A stretch of DNA of 64,000 bases, from contig OW818665.1 in the NCBI GenBank assembly GCA_942493045.1, positions 3,183,283 through 3,247,282 on the forward strand. Direction: 5' to 3'. Of this stretch, positions 43,329 through 51,388 are shown in pieces. The notes under the pieces are model-generated. The model saw only the letters and a program-made list of their open reading frames with translations. It ran no database searches and had not been told where the DNA came from. Origin of the DNA: Teretinema sp942493045 (GTDB lineage Bacteria > Spirochaetota > Spirochaetia > Treponematales > Treponemataceae). Made by a program: the position numbers and the translations under genes. Numbering within the stretch: the first letter of the stretch is position 1; the number at the start of each line of letters is the position of its first letter.

Positions 43329-45452
43329 ATGCGTAAACTATACGGAAATTTCTCATGGTTTTTAAGGAGTATGGAGTTAACGCTCCTGGCAATAATCGCG
43401 CTGAGTGGTTGTAACCTCGCTTTGGAACCGGCCTGGAAGTCTGATACTTCCATTATTTTTCAGTTTCAGCAGCCTGGTTTTACCGATCCGGTTTTTGATG
43501 AGTCACGGGCTATTGTGCGGGGCACCGGTTATTTGTATATTCGAACCGGCTCCAGCGCGGCGTCCGCCGTACTTTACGGACCCTTCAGCGTGAAGTCCGG
43601 TATTCCCCTGGAAGTTAAAGAAATCGGCGCGGGTACGCTGGATTATTTGTTGGTGCTGCTCAGCGCCACCCCTTTGCCGGCCTCCGTGCTGGACGAAGGT
43701 TTATTGCTGCGCGATGAAGCGGTAATGATAGATGTTTTTGAAACAAGTACTGTTTTTAATACCGACTTGGTAGGACAGTTTTCCTTGAATGTCCGCAATA
43801 ATGTACGAATTATCCCCGGCATACCCAATACCATAACCATGACACTGATTCCCTGGGCCTCCAGTAACGATCTGTCCTGGGATGGTGATTATGGTAACGG
43901 CACTCTATATAATTTCGGAACGGCGAAACTTCGGAAGTTTATAATGTTGCCTCCAAACAGTTATTTTGAGAATTATACCGCTCCGGTGCGCGCCAGCCTT
44001 ACCCTGCAGTTTAGCAGTTACAGCGCTCCGGCCGGTTCAGTTCCCGCCGGGCCCTTTGCCCTCTATGACAGGGACGGCAGGCTGCTCGGATATCATGGTA
44101 GTACCTATAGCCTTGGAAGTGATCTGATTGTTGAGTTTTCTTTCACGATACCCGCGTTTACGGGAAACTCCCGCTATTATCTCTATTATGAGATGGGCGA
44201 AGGTTTGATGGATTTCAGCGCGCAGATTCTTCCGGAGAGCGGACCTGCCGGGCAGACACTGATGTATGTATCCTCCAGCGGCATAAGCAACGCTTCCGGA
44301 ACCGAGGCCGATCCCGCAACCCTGGACAGCGCGGTGCTGAACAGCTCGGTTGAACAGATTATCATCATGGATAATATCGCGGTTTCAAATGTCTTGTTTA
44401 TCGACAGAGCTTTACGGATAGAAGGGTTGACAGGAACGGAGGTGCTTTCCCGCCAAGCTGGAAATACCGCGGAGATTTTTGTCGCGGGTTCCAATTCAAA
44501 TTTAACGTTAGCTAACCTCACCGTGCTGGGTTCTGAATTCGCGGATAACAAATCGCTCATTTTCATCCAACCTTCGGGTTATGTGTATCTTGAAAGTACT
44601 GTGCTTTTAACCGGCAATAGGGCTTCTAATATCAAAGGCGGCGCGGTGTACGTAGCCGGCGGCACTTTTTATTTGTATGACGCGACTATCGAGAATACTC
44701 TGGCGCTGGACGGCGGGGCGATCTATGCCGAGAGCGGCAGCACGGTGGAGATACAGGGGTTGAACGCCAAGATCCGCAATACAACGGCGGTTCGTTACGG
44801 CGGCGCGATTTATAAAGAATCAAATGTCGTGCACACCGAGCAGTCTGCTTCGGTATATGAGACAACTTCCGCCGGGGTAGCTTTTCCTACAAATGTTGAT
44901 GAACAGCTGGTGACGAGTGTGACCGAACTGAACTATGCCCTCGCTAATTATAATCATCTCGGGCCGATTGTGCCGGGAAACAATATCACTATACCTGCCG
45001 AAGTTACATTGTCCGTCGGGCAGACTGCCGTTATCTTCGGGCGGACCGGATATCTCTTTATCCGCGATAACGCATATCCGCAGGCTTTGTTTACTGTCAG
45101 CGGCGGTTTTAACCTGACCTTAGACTCAGTGATTGTTGATGGAAATAACACGGTAGCCGCGACTGAGTCAATGATTGTTATCGGCGCTTCGGGTACCGTG
45201 ACTGTGAGCGGGATGACGGTGTTGAGAAATAACAATGGAGACAATACGGTAAACGGCGGCGCGGTGCGGATTCAAACAAGCGGCACGCTGAATCTGTACG
45301 CGACCTCCCTGATTACCGGCAATACCGCGGCTAATGGCGGTGGCGTCTACGCCGCTACAGGTTCCGTTCTGAATGTTCCTGTCGGGATCTGGAGCGATTA
45401 TATTTTTGGAAACACGGCCTTGATAGCCGGAGCGGACTTTTTACAGCAGTAA
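43329..45452 (+). CDS. Large surface lipoprotein with beta-helix-like repeats
   Basis: The 707-residue protein has an N-terminal signal with a lipobox (IALSGC, Cys about 28). The first ~330 residues are beta-rich and unrecognised. From about 390 onward, Asn/Gly-rich segments such as GGAVYVAGGTFYLYDATI, GGAIYAESGSTVEIQG and GGAVRIQTSGTLNLYAT repeat, as in right-handed beta-helix surface proteins (polymorphic outer-membrane-protein type). It is probably displayed on the outer surface. A GGGAGG site precedes the ATG. It ends 2 bp from the convergent toxin gene. Confidence 0.8.
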   Translation: MRKLYGNFSWFLRSMELTLLAIIALSGCNLALEPAWKSDTSIIFQFQQPGFTDPVFDESRAIVRGTGYLYIRTGSSAASAVLYGPFSVKSGIPLEVKEIGAGTLDYLLVLLSATPLPASVLDEGLLLRDEAVMIDVFETSTVFNTDLVGQFSLNVRNNVRIIPGIPNTITMTLIPWASSNDLSWDGDYGNGTLYNFGTAKLRKFIMLPPNSYFENYTAPVRASLTLQFSSYSAPAGSVPAGPFALYDRDGRLLGYHGSTYSLGSDLIVEFSFTIPAFTGNSRYYLYYEMGEGLMDFSAQILPESGPAGQTLMYVSSSGISNASGTEADPATLDSAVLNSSVEQIIIMDNIAVSNVLFIDRALRIEGLTGTEVLSRQAGNTAEIFVAGSNSNLTLANLTVLGSEFADNKSLIFIQPSGYVYLESTVLLTGNRASNIKGGAVYVAGGTFYLYDATIENTLALDGGAIYAESGSTVEIQGLNAKIRNTTAVRYGGAIYKESNVVHTEQSASVYETTSAGVAFPTNVDEQLVTSVTELNYALANYNHLGPIVPGNNITIPAEVTLSVGQTAVIFGRTGYLFIRDNAYPQALFTVSGGFNLTLDSVIVDGNNTVAATESMIVIGASGTVTVSGMTVLRNNNGDNTVNGGAVRIQTSGTLNLYATSLITGNTAANGGGVYAATGSVLNVPVGIWSDYIFGNTALIAGADFLQQ

Positions 45453-45454
45453 GC

Positions 45455-45841
45455 TCATACCACACATACTGAATCACCATAGGCTTCCAGCGTGCCGTCA
45501 TGGGTCAGGAAAAGCATGCCTTCGGCATGAGCTTGAGAAATTAGTATCCGGTCAAAAGGATCACTGTGATGGCATTCGAGCAGTTCGAGTGCGAGTACAT
45601 GGCGTTCGTGTATGGAAAGTCGTTCATATCCGGCTTGGCTGCACCAATGCAGGAATTCTGTTCCGGATAAAGGAATACGCTCCGGTTTGATTGCATGTTT
45701 AATCGCCACTTCCCACATCGAAGCTACGCTAAAAAAGATTCTATTTGTTTCATCCCTGATAATGGATTCTGCCCGCTGAGGTAAATGGTCGTCTCCACAC
45801 AAAGCCCATAAAGCAATATGTGTATCCAGTAAGATATTCAT
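45455..45841 (-). CDS. PIN-domain toxin (VapC type)
   Basis: The 128-residue protein begins MNILLDTHIALWAL, with the first catalytic Asp of the PIN nuclease fold. The middle Glu lies in VASMWEVAIKHAI, and the late acidic pair in HSDPFDRILISQAHAEG with D in FLTHDGTLEAYG. PIN toxins cut RNA, often tRNA or rRNA. It overlaps the antitoxin gene by 4 bp. Confidence 0.92.
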   Translation of the reverse strand: MNILLDTHIALWALCGDDHLPQRAESIIRDETNRIFFSVASMWEVAIKHAIKPERIPLSGTEFLHWCSQAGYERLSIHERHVLALELLECHHSDPFDRILISQAHAEGMLFLTHDGTLEAYGDSVCVV

Positions 45842-46083
45842 TTCTGTGTTCCTGAAAAGAGCGCGTTAATTTCCGCATTGCTCGTGTCGAAATCATCCGG
45901 TACCGTAAATAATCCTTTGGCGACACCAATCCGCCGGGAGGCTGAGGACTCTTCCCAACGTGTCATTTTAGCCACGGGTTTACCGTTTCGGGCGATAATA
46001 ATTTCAGTTTCATCCCGGTTTTCCAGCATGGCCAGTAATTTGGACAGCTCGGATTTAGCCTGAAAGACATTAACCTGACACAT
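45838..46083 (-). CDS. Phd/YefM-type antitoxin
   Basis: The 81-residue protein begins MCQVNVFQAKSELSKLLAMLE, the DNA-binding half of Phd/YefM antitoxins, followed by EIIIARNGKPVAKMTRW. The C-terminal half should wrap the PIN toxin. The ATG at 46083 has GAGGAG at a good distance; a GTG two codons upstream lies within the ribosome site region. A large palindrome upstream is its probable operator. Confidence 0.92.
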   Translation of the reverse strand: MCQVNVFQAKSELSKLLAMLENRDETEIIIARNGKPVAKMTRWEESSASRRIGVAKGLFTVPDDFDTSNAEINALFSGTQK

Positions 46084-46097
46084 TTTCACTCCTCTGG

Positions 46098-46156
46098 ACA
46101 GTTAAGTTAGCTAGGTTAGCTAACTTAACTGTAAGTATCTGAATAGGAAGTGTCAA
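46098..46156 (-). promoter_or_regulatory. Toxin-antitoxin promoter with 16-bp palindromic operator
   Basis: A perfect 16-bp inverted repeat (46098-46113 and 46117-46132) surrounds a 3-base centre. On the minus strand, -35 TTGACA (46151-46156) and -10 TACAGT (46128-46133) have a 17 bp spacer, and the -10 overlaps the outer operator arm. Antitoxin binding here would shut off the promoter, the usual autoregulation. Confidence 0.8.
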
Positions 46157-46185
46157 TAATAATTTGCTCTTTTCACCGCTCTGTT

Positions 46186-47403
46186 TTACTGCCGCAGATC
46201 GATCACCGGGTCGCCCTCGGCGGCCAGCAGGCGGTTGCCGAAGAAGCGGATGCCGAGCAGGCCGAGCGGGGCGGTGAATAGGATGGCTACGACGGCTATG
46301 GCCAGGATGGTGTTGCCTTCGGGAAGGCCGTAGCTCAGGGCTACTCCGCCCAGGGCGGCTTGTACAGTGGCCTTGGGTAGATAGGCGATAGCGCAGAACA
46401 GCCGCTCTTTAAAACTGAGCGCTGAAAAGGCGGTAGCGATAAAAACGCCGGCCGAGCGGAAGATCAGGCCCGCGGCTATCACCAGTAAACCTTTCAGGCC
46501 GGCGGAAAGCGCGGTCGCCGGGTCGAGCGAAAAGCCGATCATCACGAACAGGATGATCTCCGCGAAAATCCAGATTTTTGAAAGCTTAGCAGATAATTCG
46601 TGGGCTACGCGCTCATGCCTTTCCAGGATGATAAAACCCGCTGTCATGATGCCCAGCAGGGCCGCGAAATGTAAACTGTCACCGACAGCGACCAGTACGG
46701 TGCCGCAGACTAAAAGCAGCAGGGCTTTCTCGGTGGCCCGGATGGAAGCGTAATGGCGCTTGAACAGGAAGGACAGCGATAGACCGACGGCCGCGCCGGA
46801 GGCGATACCGGCGATAATAGAGACCGGTACAGTGAGAGCCGCCTTAACCAGACTGGCTTCACCGCCGGTGGCCAGACCGAGAAAGACAGAAAAGAGCGTG
46901 ATCGCGAATACGTCGTCAATTGAAGCGCCGGCCATGATAATGGTGGGCACATCGTTTTTCGCGCCGCGACGGCGTTCCTTGAGGTCCAGCATTGAAGGCA
47001 CGATTACCGCCGGCGAAACGGCCGCCAGCATAAAGCCGGTGAGGGCCGCTACGTTCCAGGAAAAACCGAAGGTCAGGTGAAACAGCGCCGCCAGAGCGGT
47101 GCCTTCCAGTACGCAGGGTACCCAGGACATCAGAAAAGCCGTCAGGCCGACTTTCTTGAGTGTCTGCCTGCTGATGCCCAGACCGGCCCGCAACAGGATG
47201 ACGATCAGGGCGAAGGATTTTAGAAAGGGATTGAGTTCCCACAGGATAGCCGGCGTGGCGCTTTTCAAAAATACCGAACAGAGGATTCCAAACACTACCA
47301 TGCCGAGAATTGCCGGTAGACGCAGACGGGCGAATAATTTTCCGCTCAGCCAACCGCCGGCGAGAATGAGCACGAAGACAAGATTGAAGGGCATGGTTTG
47401 CAT
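46186..47403 (-). CDS. Cation:proton antiporter (CPA family)
   Basis: The 405-residue protein has about 12 membrane helices in the Na+/H+ exchanger arrangement. It shows LPAILGMVVFGILC near the start, SPAVIVPSMLDLKERRRGAKNDVPTIIMAGASIDDVFAI with the acidic ion-site residues, and YLPKATVQAALGGVALSYG near the end. It exchanges Na+ or K+ for protons; which ion is not visible. An ATG three codons in (47394) is an alternative start. It follows the zinc-binding-protein gene by 15 bp and may be co-transcribed with it. Confidence 0.88.
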   Translation of the reverse strand: MQTMPFNLVFVLILAGGWLSGKLFARLRLPAILGMVVFGILCSVFLKSATPAILWELNPFLKSFALIVILLRAGLGISRQTLKKVGLTAFLMSWVPCVLEGTALAALFHLTFGFSWNVAALTGFMLAAVSPAVIVPSMLDLKERRRGAKNDVPTIIMAGASIDDVFAITLFSVFLGLATGGEASLVKAALTVPVSIIAGIASGAAVGLSLSFLFKRHYASIRATEKALLLLVCGTVLVAVGDSLHFAALLGIMTAGFIILERHERVAHELSAKLSKIWIFAEIILFVMIGFSLDPATALSAGLKGLLVIAAGLIFRSAGVFIATAFSALSFKERLFCAIAYLPKATVQAALGGVALSYGLPEGNTILAIAVVAILFTAPLGLLGIRFFGNRLLAAEGDPVIDLRQ

Positions 47404-47418
47404 AGCGAATTCTACCTT

Positions 47419-48363
47419 TTACTGATAAGCCTTTCTAAGAGCGTCGCCCATCCGCTGAATATTGTCCAGCCAGTCCGGGGCCAGCGGATCCAGCGGAACA
47501 ACCTGGGCTCCGGCTTCTTTGGCTATGGCGCGGGCGGCGTTCACCGGGAATTGAGTTTGCACAAAAATGGCCGGAACACGTTCCGCTTTGGCTCTGGCGA
47601 TCAGTTCGGTAAGCGCTTTGGCTGTCGGTTCTTTGCCGCCGGTTTCGATAGCCGACTGTGCTATGCCGAATTCGTCCAGAAAGTAGCCGAAGGAAGGGTG
47701 GAATACGAGGACCGTTTTTCCCTTGAGCGGGGACAGGGATGAAACCAGCGCGTCGAAGGTCTCGTCGATCTCCTGCGTCAGCTCCTGATAGTTTTTCTGA
47801 TACTCGTCGGCGAGCGCGGGATCGATATCGATCAATGCGTCGCGGATATGGGCGGCCATGATTTTGGCCGGCTCCCGCCCCAGCCAGCTGTGGCGGTCGA
47901 TATTATTTTCATGATCGGTTCCCTCGAGGTGCTCGCCTTCCTCGAGGTGTTCATCCTCTTCAAGGTGCTCTCCTTCTTCGTGGTCGTGCTCCTCCATCGC
48001 GCGGAAGGTGATTCCGTCTGTGCCATGGATAATTCGCAGACCGGTAAACAGGGCGGCGATCTTTGGCTCCAGTCCGATTTCAAAGTCGGTTCCGGAGGTG
48101 ACCCAGGCTTTCGCCTTGGCCAATTCGGACATTTGGGTCGGTGCCGGTTCGTAGCTGTGCGGGCTTTGTCCCGGACCTACCAGCACCAGGGTGTTGACCC
48201 GCTCAGAGGCGATGCGTTCAACAAAGTATTGCTGAGGCAGAATGCTGACTACTATTATAGGTTTGTCCGCCATTGAACCGTCATCGGTTTTCCTGCAGCC
48301 CGCGATCGCGGCGATCGAAACAATTATCAGAAAAGATATCAACAGTTTATGTGGGAATTTCAT
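47419..48363 (-). CDS. znuA: Zinc/manganese ABC substrate-binding lipoprotein
   Basis: The 314-residue protein belongs to the ZnuA cluster A-I family. A lipobox (IAAIAGC) anchors it. Metal ligands include His in QSPHSYEPAPTQ, the mid-chain NIDRHSWLGREPAKIMA, and VFHPSFGYFLDEFG. An acidic, His-rich loop with repeated EEGEHLEEDEHLEEGEH pattern (about 130-158) marks a zinc-type binder. No permease or ATPase gene lies nearby. A CAGGAG site precedes the ATG at 48363. Confidence 0.9.
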   Translation of the reverse strand: MKFPHKLLISFLIIVSIAAIAGCRKTDDGSMADKPIIVVSILPQQYFVERIASERVNTLVLVGPGQSPHSYEPAPTQMSELAKAKAWVTSGTDFEIGLEPKIAALFTGLRIIHGTDGITFRAMEEHDHEEGEHLEEDEHLEEGEHLEGTDHENNIDRHSWLGREPAKIMAAHIRDALIDIDPALADEYQKNYQELTQEIDETFDALVSSLSPLKGKTVLVFHPSFGYFLDEFGIAQSAIETGGKEPTAKALTELIARAKAERVPAIFVQTQFPVNAARAIAKEAGAQVVPLDPLAPDWLDNIQRMGDALRKAYQ

Positions 48364-48393
48364 CAATTTCTCCTGAGCATACGTGCTTTTCAA

Positions 48394-48433
48394 ATCATAA
48401 TGAGGTTTGGAAATTATTGCAAGTCATTTGCAA
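48394..48433 (-). promoter_or_regulatory. Predicted znuA promoter with repeated TTGCAA
   Basis: On the minus strand: -35 TTGCAA (48417-48422), 17 bp spacer, -10 TATGAT (48394-48399). A second TTGCAA lies at 48428-48433, exactly 11 bp away. TTGCAA is itself palindromic, so the pair resembles a dimeric operator over the -35, perhaps for a zinc-sensing repressor. Confidence 0.45.
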
Positions 48434-48472
48434 AAATCACAATCACTGTAGGCGCGGGAATTCATTTATTTG

Positions 48473-48787
48473 TTATATCTCAAGTCTTTTTTTGCGTTCG
48501 TTGAGCACCGCGAGGTAGCTGCATTGCCCCATCTCGACTACGCAGGGGACAGCAAGAGTATAGATTACCTGTGTGCCTTTTTTTTCCATGGAGAGCAGGC
48601 CGACGTCGAAGAGCAGGGAAAGGTGTTTGGAGGCCACGGATTTATTGAGTTGGAGATGAGTGGCCAGGTCACAGACACACCAGGGTCCGGAAGAGAGCTT
48701 TTCCAGCATAGCCAGCCGGTCAGGATGGCCGATAGCCTTGAAAAGCTCCGCTGTCATGACCAGCCGTTTCGTATCAGAATCATTCAT
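48473..48787 (-). CDS. ArsR/SmtB-family metal-sensing repressor
   Basis: The 104-residue winged helix begins with MTAELFKAIGHPDRLAMLEKL. It carries WCVCDLATHLQLNKSVASKHLSLL, in which the CxC at the start of the recognition region is the arsenite-type (ELCVCDL) site. LLFDVGLLSMEKKGTQVIYTL forms the wing. It should leave DNA on binding As(III), Sb(III) or a related metal. It lies between arsC and znuA on the same strand with its own leaderless promoter. Confidence 0.9.
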   Translation of the reverse strand: MNDSDTKRLVMTAELFKAIGHPDRLAMLEKLSSGPWCVCDLATHLQLNKSVASKHLSLLFDVGLLSMEKKGTQVIYTLAVPCVVEMGQCSYLAVLNERKKRLEI

Positions 48788-48793
48788 GGGCCG

Positions 48794-48822
48794 ATTGTTG
48801 CAAATTTAGGAAACCTTGTCAA
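48794..48822 (-). promoter_or_regulatory. Predicted leaderless promoter of the ArsR gene
   Basis: On the minus strand: consensus -35 TTGACA (48817-48822), 17 bp spacer, -10 AACAAT (48794-48799), then 6 bp to the ATG at 48787. No Shine-Dalgarno sequence is present. Confidence 0.6.
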
Positions 48823-48849
48823 GTTTTTCGGCCGGATGCTTTCCTCAAG

Positions 48850-49275
48850 CTAAACCGTCGCCAGCCATTCCTTCACCTTCGCGCCGATGGCGTCGCGAAT
48901 GGGTCGGATGCCGGCCAGTTTTTCCTGGTCGGTGCCGGTTATCGCGCTGGGGTCTGGAAAACCCCAGTGCAGGCGGGTATGCTTGCCTGGGAACATCGGG
49001 CAGCGCTCGGCGTTGGATTCGTCGCAGACGGTAATGACGTAGTCAAAATGCTCGCCGCGATCGACGTACTCCTGGGCTTTTTTGGCGTAGTGCCCTTCCA
49101 TGCTGATGCCGACCTCGGCCATGGAAGCTACGACTAGCGGGTTCAGTTTCCCTGCTTCGATTCCGGCGCTGTGCACTTCAAAACGGTCTCCGGCTAGATG
49201 CCTCATGTAGGCTTCGCCGATCTGGCTGCGTCCGGAATTGTGAATGCAGATAAACATTACGCGTGGCTTACTCAT
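48850..49275 (-). CDS. arsC: Thioredoxin-coupled arsenate reductase
   Basis: The 141-residue protein has the low-molecular-weight phosphatase fold. The P-loop is FICIHNSGRSQ with catalytic C10. The later pair C84 and C92 lies in TVCDESNAERCPMFPG, the relay cysteines of the S. aureus/B. subtilis type. It reduces arsenate to arsenite using thioredoxin. The start overlaps the end of the ArsR-ArsC fusion gene by 4 bp. No arsenite exporter is encoded in the window. Confidence 0.93.
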   Translation of the reverse strand: MSKPRVMFICIHNSGRSQIGEAYMRHLAGDRFEVHSAGIEAGKLNPLVVASMAEVGISMEGHYAKKAQEYVDRGEHFDYVITVCDESNAERCPMFPGKHTRLHWGFPDPSAITGTDQEKLAGIRPIRDAIGAKVKEWLATV

Positions 49276-50090
49276 AAATGGACTCCTTGTGTCAGGGTGT
49301 TGCTTTGTATTAAGCTCGAAACTTGTGCTTTTATTTTGTCCCGGATTACCCGGATCGCGGACAAGTGCTGTTCGGCGCTGCCGCCGACGGCGGATGGATC
49401 AGCAATGTCCCAATGCAGGCGCTGCTTTTCGCCCTTGAAAACCGGGCAGGCCTCCAACCTGGATTCATCGCAGACTGTCACCACAATATCGAAGGAACGT
49501 TTGTCCATGCTGAGGTCATCGACTCTTTTGGAGCGTTGACGGGAAATGTCCAGGCCGTCCTCTTTCATTAGCGCGATTACCAATGGATGAATCGACGACG
49601 GAATTATACCGGCGCTCTCGGCGCGGAACGCGTTTCCCGCCAGGGCGTTCAGGTAGGCCTCGGCCATTTGGCTACGCGCCGAGTTATGCTCGCAGATAAA
49701 CAATACCTTGACGCGCCTGTCTTTTTTGACGCCCTGGTCGCTTGAAAAAGCCGGGAGCCGGCGCAGGCGTTCCTGATCGGCTCGCAGTTCTCGCAGATCC
49801 TTAAAGTAGCTACGCAAAAAAGGCATGACGGTTTCTGATATTACTTGATCATGGGTGTCGATAGCGTAAAAAATCTGGTTCCACTGCCGCCTGTCCGTGA
49901 CCAACGCGGCGTTCTTTAAATAGGAGAGATGGCGCGACACCTTGGACTGCGGCAGCTCCAGCGCCTGCATCAGGTCATCCACCCGTAGTTCCCCATGGGT
50001 CAAGAGCATCAGGGCGCGGATTCGCGTTTCGTCGGCGAGGGCCTGCATTACGCTGACGCGTTTGATCAAATTGATTTCGTTTATCCGCAT
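49272..50090 (-). CDS. ArsR-ArsC fusion protein
   Basis: The 272 residues join an ArsR-type winged helix (1-95: MQALADETRIRALMLLTHGE, LELPQSKVSRHLSYLKNAALV) to a complete arsenate reductase (127-272: FICEHNSARSQ with C133, and C207/C215 in TVCDESRLEACPVFKG). The ArsR part lacks the CxC sensor: the site reads ELRVDDLM, so it cannot sense arsenite there. The ATG at 50090 fits both the domain start and a leaderless promoter; the open frame upstream is probably not coding. Confidence 0.88.
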   Translation of the reverse strand: MRINEINLIKRVSVMQALADETRIRALMLLTHGELRVDDLMQALELPQSKVSRHLSYLKNAALVTDRRQWNQIFYAIDTHDQVISETVMPFLRSYFKDLRELRADQERLRRLPAFSSDQGVKKDRRVKVLFICEHNSARSQMAEAYLNALAGNAFRAESAGIIPSSIHPLVIALMKEDGLDISRQRSKRVDDLSMDKRSFDIVVTVCDESRLEACPVFKGEKQRLHWDIADPSAVGGSAEQHLSAIRVIRDKIKAQVSSLIQSNTLTQGVHL

Positions 50091-50096
50091 AAGCAG

Positions 50097-50125
50097 ATAA
50101 TAAGACTGAGGAATCGATAAGTCAA
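50097..50125 (-). promoter_or_regulatory. Predicted leaderless promoter of the ArsR-ArsC operon
   Basis: On the minus strand: -35 TTGACT (50120-50125), 17 bp spacer, -10 TATTAT (50097-50102), then 6 bp to the ATG at 50090. The hexamers equal those of the AI-2E promoter. Confidence 0.7.
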
Positions 50126-50139
50126 GCGTTACAAAAAAG

Positions 50140-50163
50140 AAAACCGCCTGATCGGGCGGTTTT
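50140..50163. terminator. Hairpin terminator in a divergent gene gap
   Basis: AAAACCGCC and GGCGGTTTT (9 bp perfect) enclose a 6-base loop. On the minus strand it is followed by CTTTTTTG and on the plus strand it ends in TTTT, so it could stop transcription either way. No gene runs into it from either side here, so it may insulate the two promoters or be left from a lost gene. Confidence 0.6.
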
Positions 50164-50237
50164 AACGAAAATCTCATAATTACAAAGAATTTATACACCC
50201 AATCAGAATCTTAACACCATCATTATACGCCAGTTGG

Positions 50238-50243
50238 TATAGT
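50238..50243 (+). promoter_or_regulatory. Candidate -10 of the Trk operon
   Basis: TATAGT lies 27 bp before the ATG at 50271, and a strong AGAAGGAGGG ribosome site follows. I see no convincing -35 at the right distance. Confidence 0.35.
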
Positions 50244-50270
50244 TTTCAGTAAGAGAAGGAGGGTGAATCC

Positions 50271-50714
50271 ATGTTTGGAATATCAACCGAGAAATATATT
50301 ATTGTTGGCTGCGGCCGGTTTGGGTCGAGTTTGGCCGGTCTGCTGTCCCAGAATGGAAAAAACGTTGTGGTGATCGACCGCGTGAAGGAATCCTTTCGAC
50401 GTCTCCCGCCCTACTATAGCGGTTTTGAGGTTGTGGGCGACGGCACGGATCCCGGGATTTACCTTCAGGCCCGTTTGCGCAGTACTGACACTCTGATTGC
50501 CACGACGGACAGCGATAACGAGAACTGCATGATCGCGCAGATGGGTAGCCGGATTTTCAAGCTACCGATGGTGTTCGCGCGCCTGACGGATCCGTCCAAA
50601 GAGAGAATTCTGGAGGGGTATGGAATAAAAACGATCTATCCGGTTCGGCTGTCCATCCATGAATTTATTGAAGAGAGCGGAATGGTGATAGACGACGCAA
50701 GGATTACGGTATGA
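50271..50714 (+). CDS. TrkA-N (RCK) potassium-channel regulatory protein, short
   Basis: The 147 residues form one Rossmann-type RCK domain with the NAD(H)-binding GCGRFGSSLA and the acidic VVVID end of strand 2. VVGDGTDPGIYLQARL and ATTDSDNENCMIAQM are family blocks. There is no clear TrkA-C domain. It regulates the Trk channel encoded two genes downstream by binding nucleotide. It overlaps the next gene by 4 bp. Confidence 0.9.
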   Translation: MFGISTEKYIIVGCGRFGSSLAGLLSQNGKNVVVIDRVKESFRRLPPYYSGFEVVGDGTDPGIYLQARLRSTDTLIATTDSDNENCMIAQMGSRIFKLPMVFARLTDPSKERILEGYGIKTIYPVRLSIHEFIEESGMVIDDARITV

Positions 50715-51388
50715 AAATACTTATAGCCGACGGACACTCTGAGGCTGATTTTCTGATAGGCTCACTGCTGGAGAAAAAACATAAGGTGGTCGTTATTAAC
50801 AGCGACCGGGCTTACAGTAAATATCTGGCCGAAGCGCATGAAATGGCGGTGATCAATGGCGACGCCAGCAAACAGTATATTCTGGACGAGGCCAAGATAA
50901 CCGGCTTTGATTTAGTGGTTGCCTTGAGCGAGCGCGACGCGAACAATTTGGTGATCTGCCAAACCGCCAAACGAATTTACAATATTCAAAAGGCAGTCGC
51001 GATTGTGTCAAATCCGAAGAGCGTGGAAATATTCAGGGCTCTAGGCGTTAATACCGCGATCAGTTCGGCTTACCTGATCGCGACCAGTATCGAGCAGGCC
51101 TCCAACGTTGAGCGCTTGAGCAATTCTTTAAGCCTGGCGCATGGGTCCGTAGTGGTCAGCGAAATAATGATTGACCGCTCCAGTCCGGTGTGCGACAAAC
51201 GGTTAATGGATCTTGGCTTCGCCGAGGAACTGAATATCAGCTGTATTGTCCGTGGCTCTGAGACGATCATACCGCGCGGGAACACCATGATCGAGAACGG
51301 CGACTTGCTGATTATCGTGACAAACGTTGAAAAGCAGCTGCGGGTACTTGCGCTGCTCACGGGAAAGAAACAGGATGCCCGGCTATGA
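50711..51388 (+). CDS. trkA: TrkA-type regulatory protein with TrkA-C domain
   Basis: The 225 residues have an RCK-N domain (MKILIADGHSEADFLIGSLLEKKHKVVVIN, a degenerate glycine loop; VINGDASKQYILDEAKI; VALSERDANNLVICQ) and a C-terminal TrkA-C domain (about 140-220, ending NGDLLIIVTNVEKQLRVL). Together with the short RCK protein it probably makes a hetero-oligomeric gating ring. The degenerate GxGxxG suggests that only the first protein binds NAD(H) normally. Confidence 0.9.
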   Translation: MKILIADGHSEADFLIGSLLEKKHKVVVINSDRAYSKYLAEAHEMAVINGDASKQYILDEAKITGFDLVVALSERDANNLVICQTAKRIYNIQKAVAIVSNPKSVEIFRALGVNTAISSAYLIATSIEQASNVERLSNSLSLAHGSVVVSEIMIDRSSPVCDKRLMDLGFAEELNISCIVRGSETIIPRGNTMIENGDLLIIVTNVEKQLRVLALLTGKKQDARL

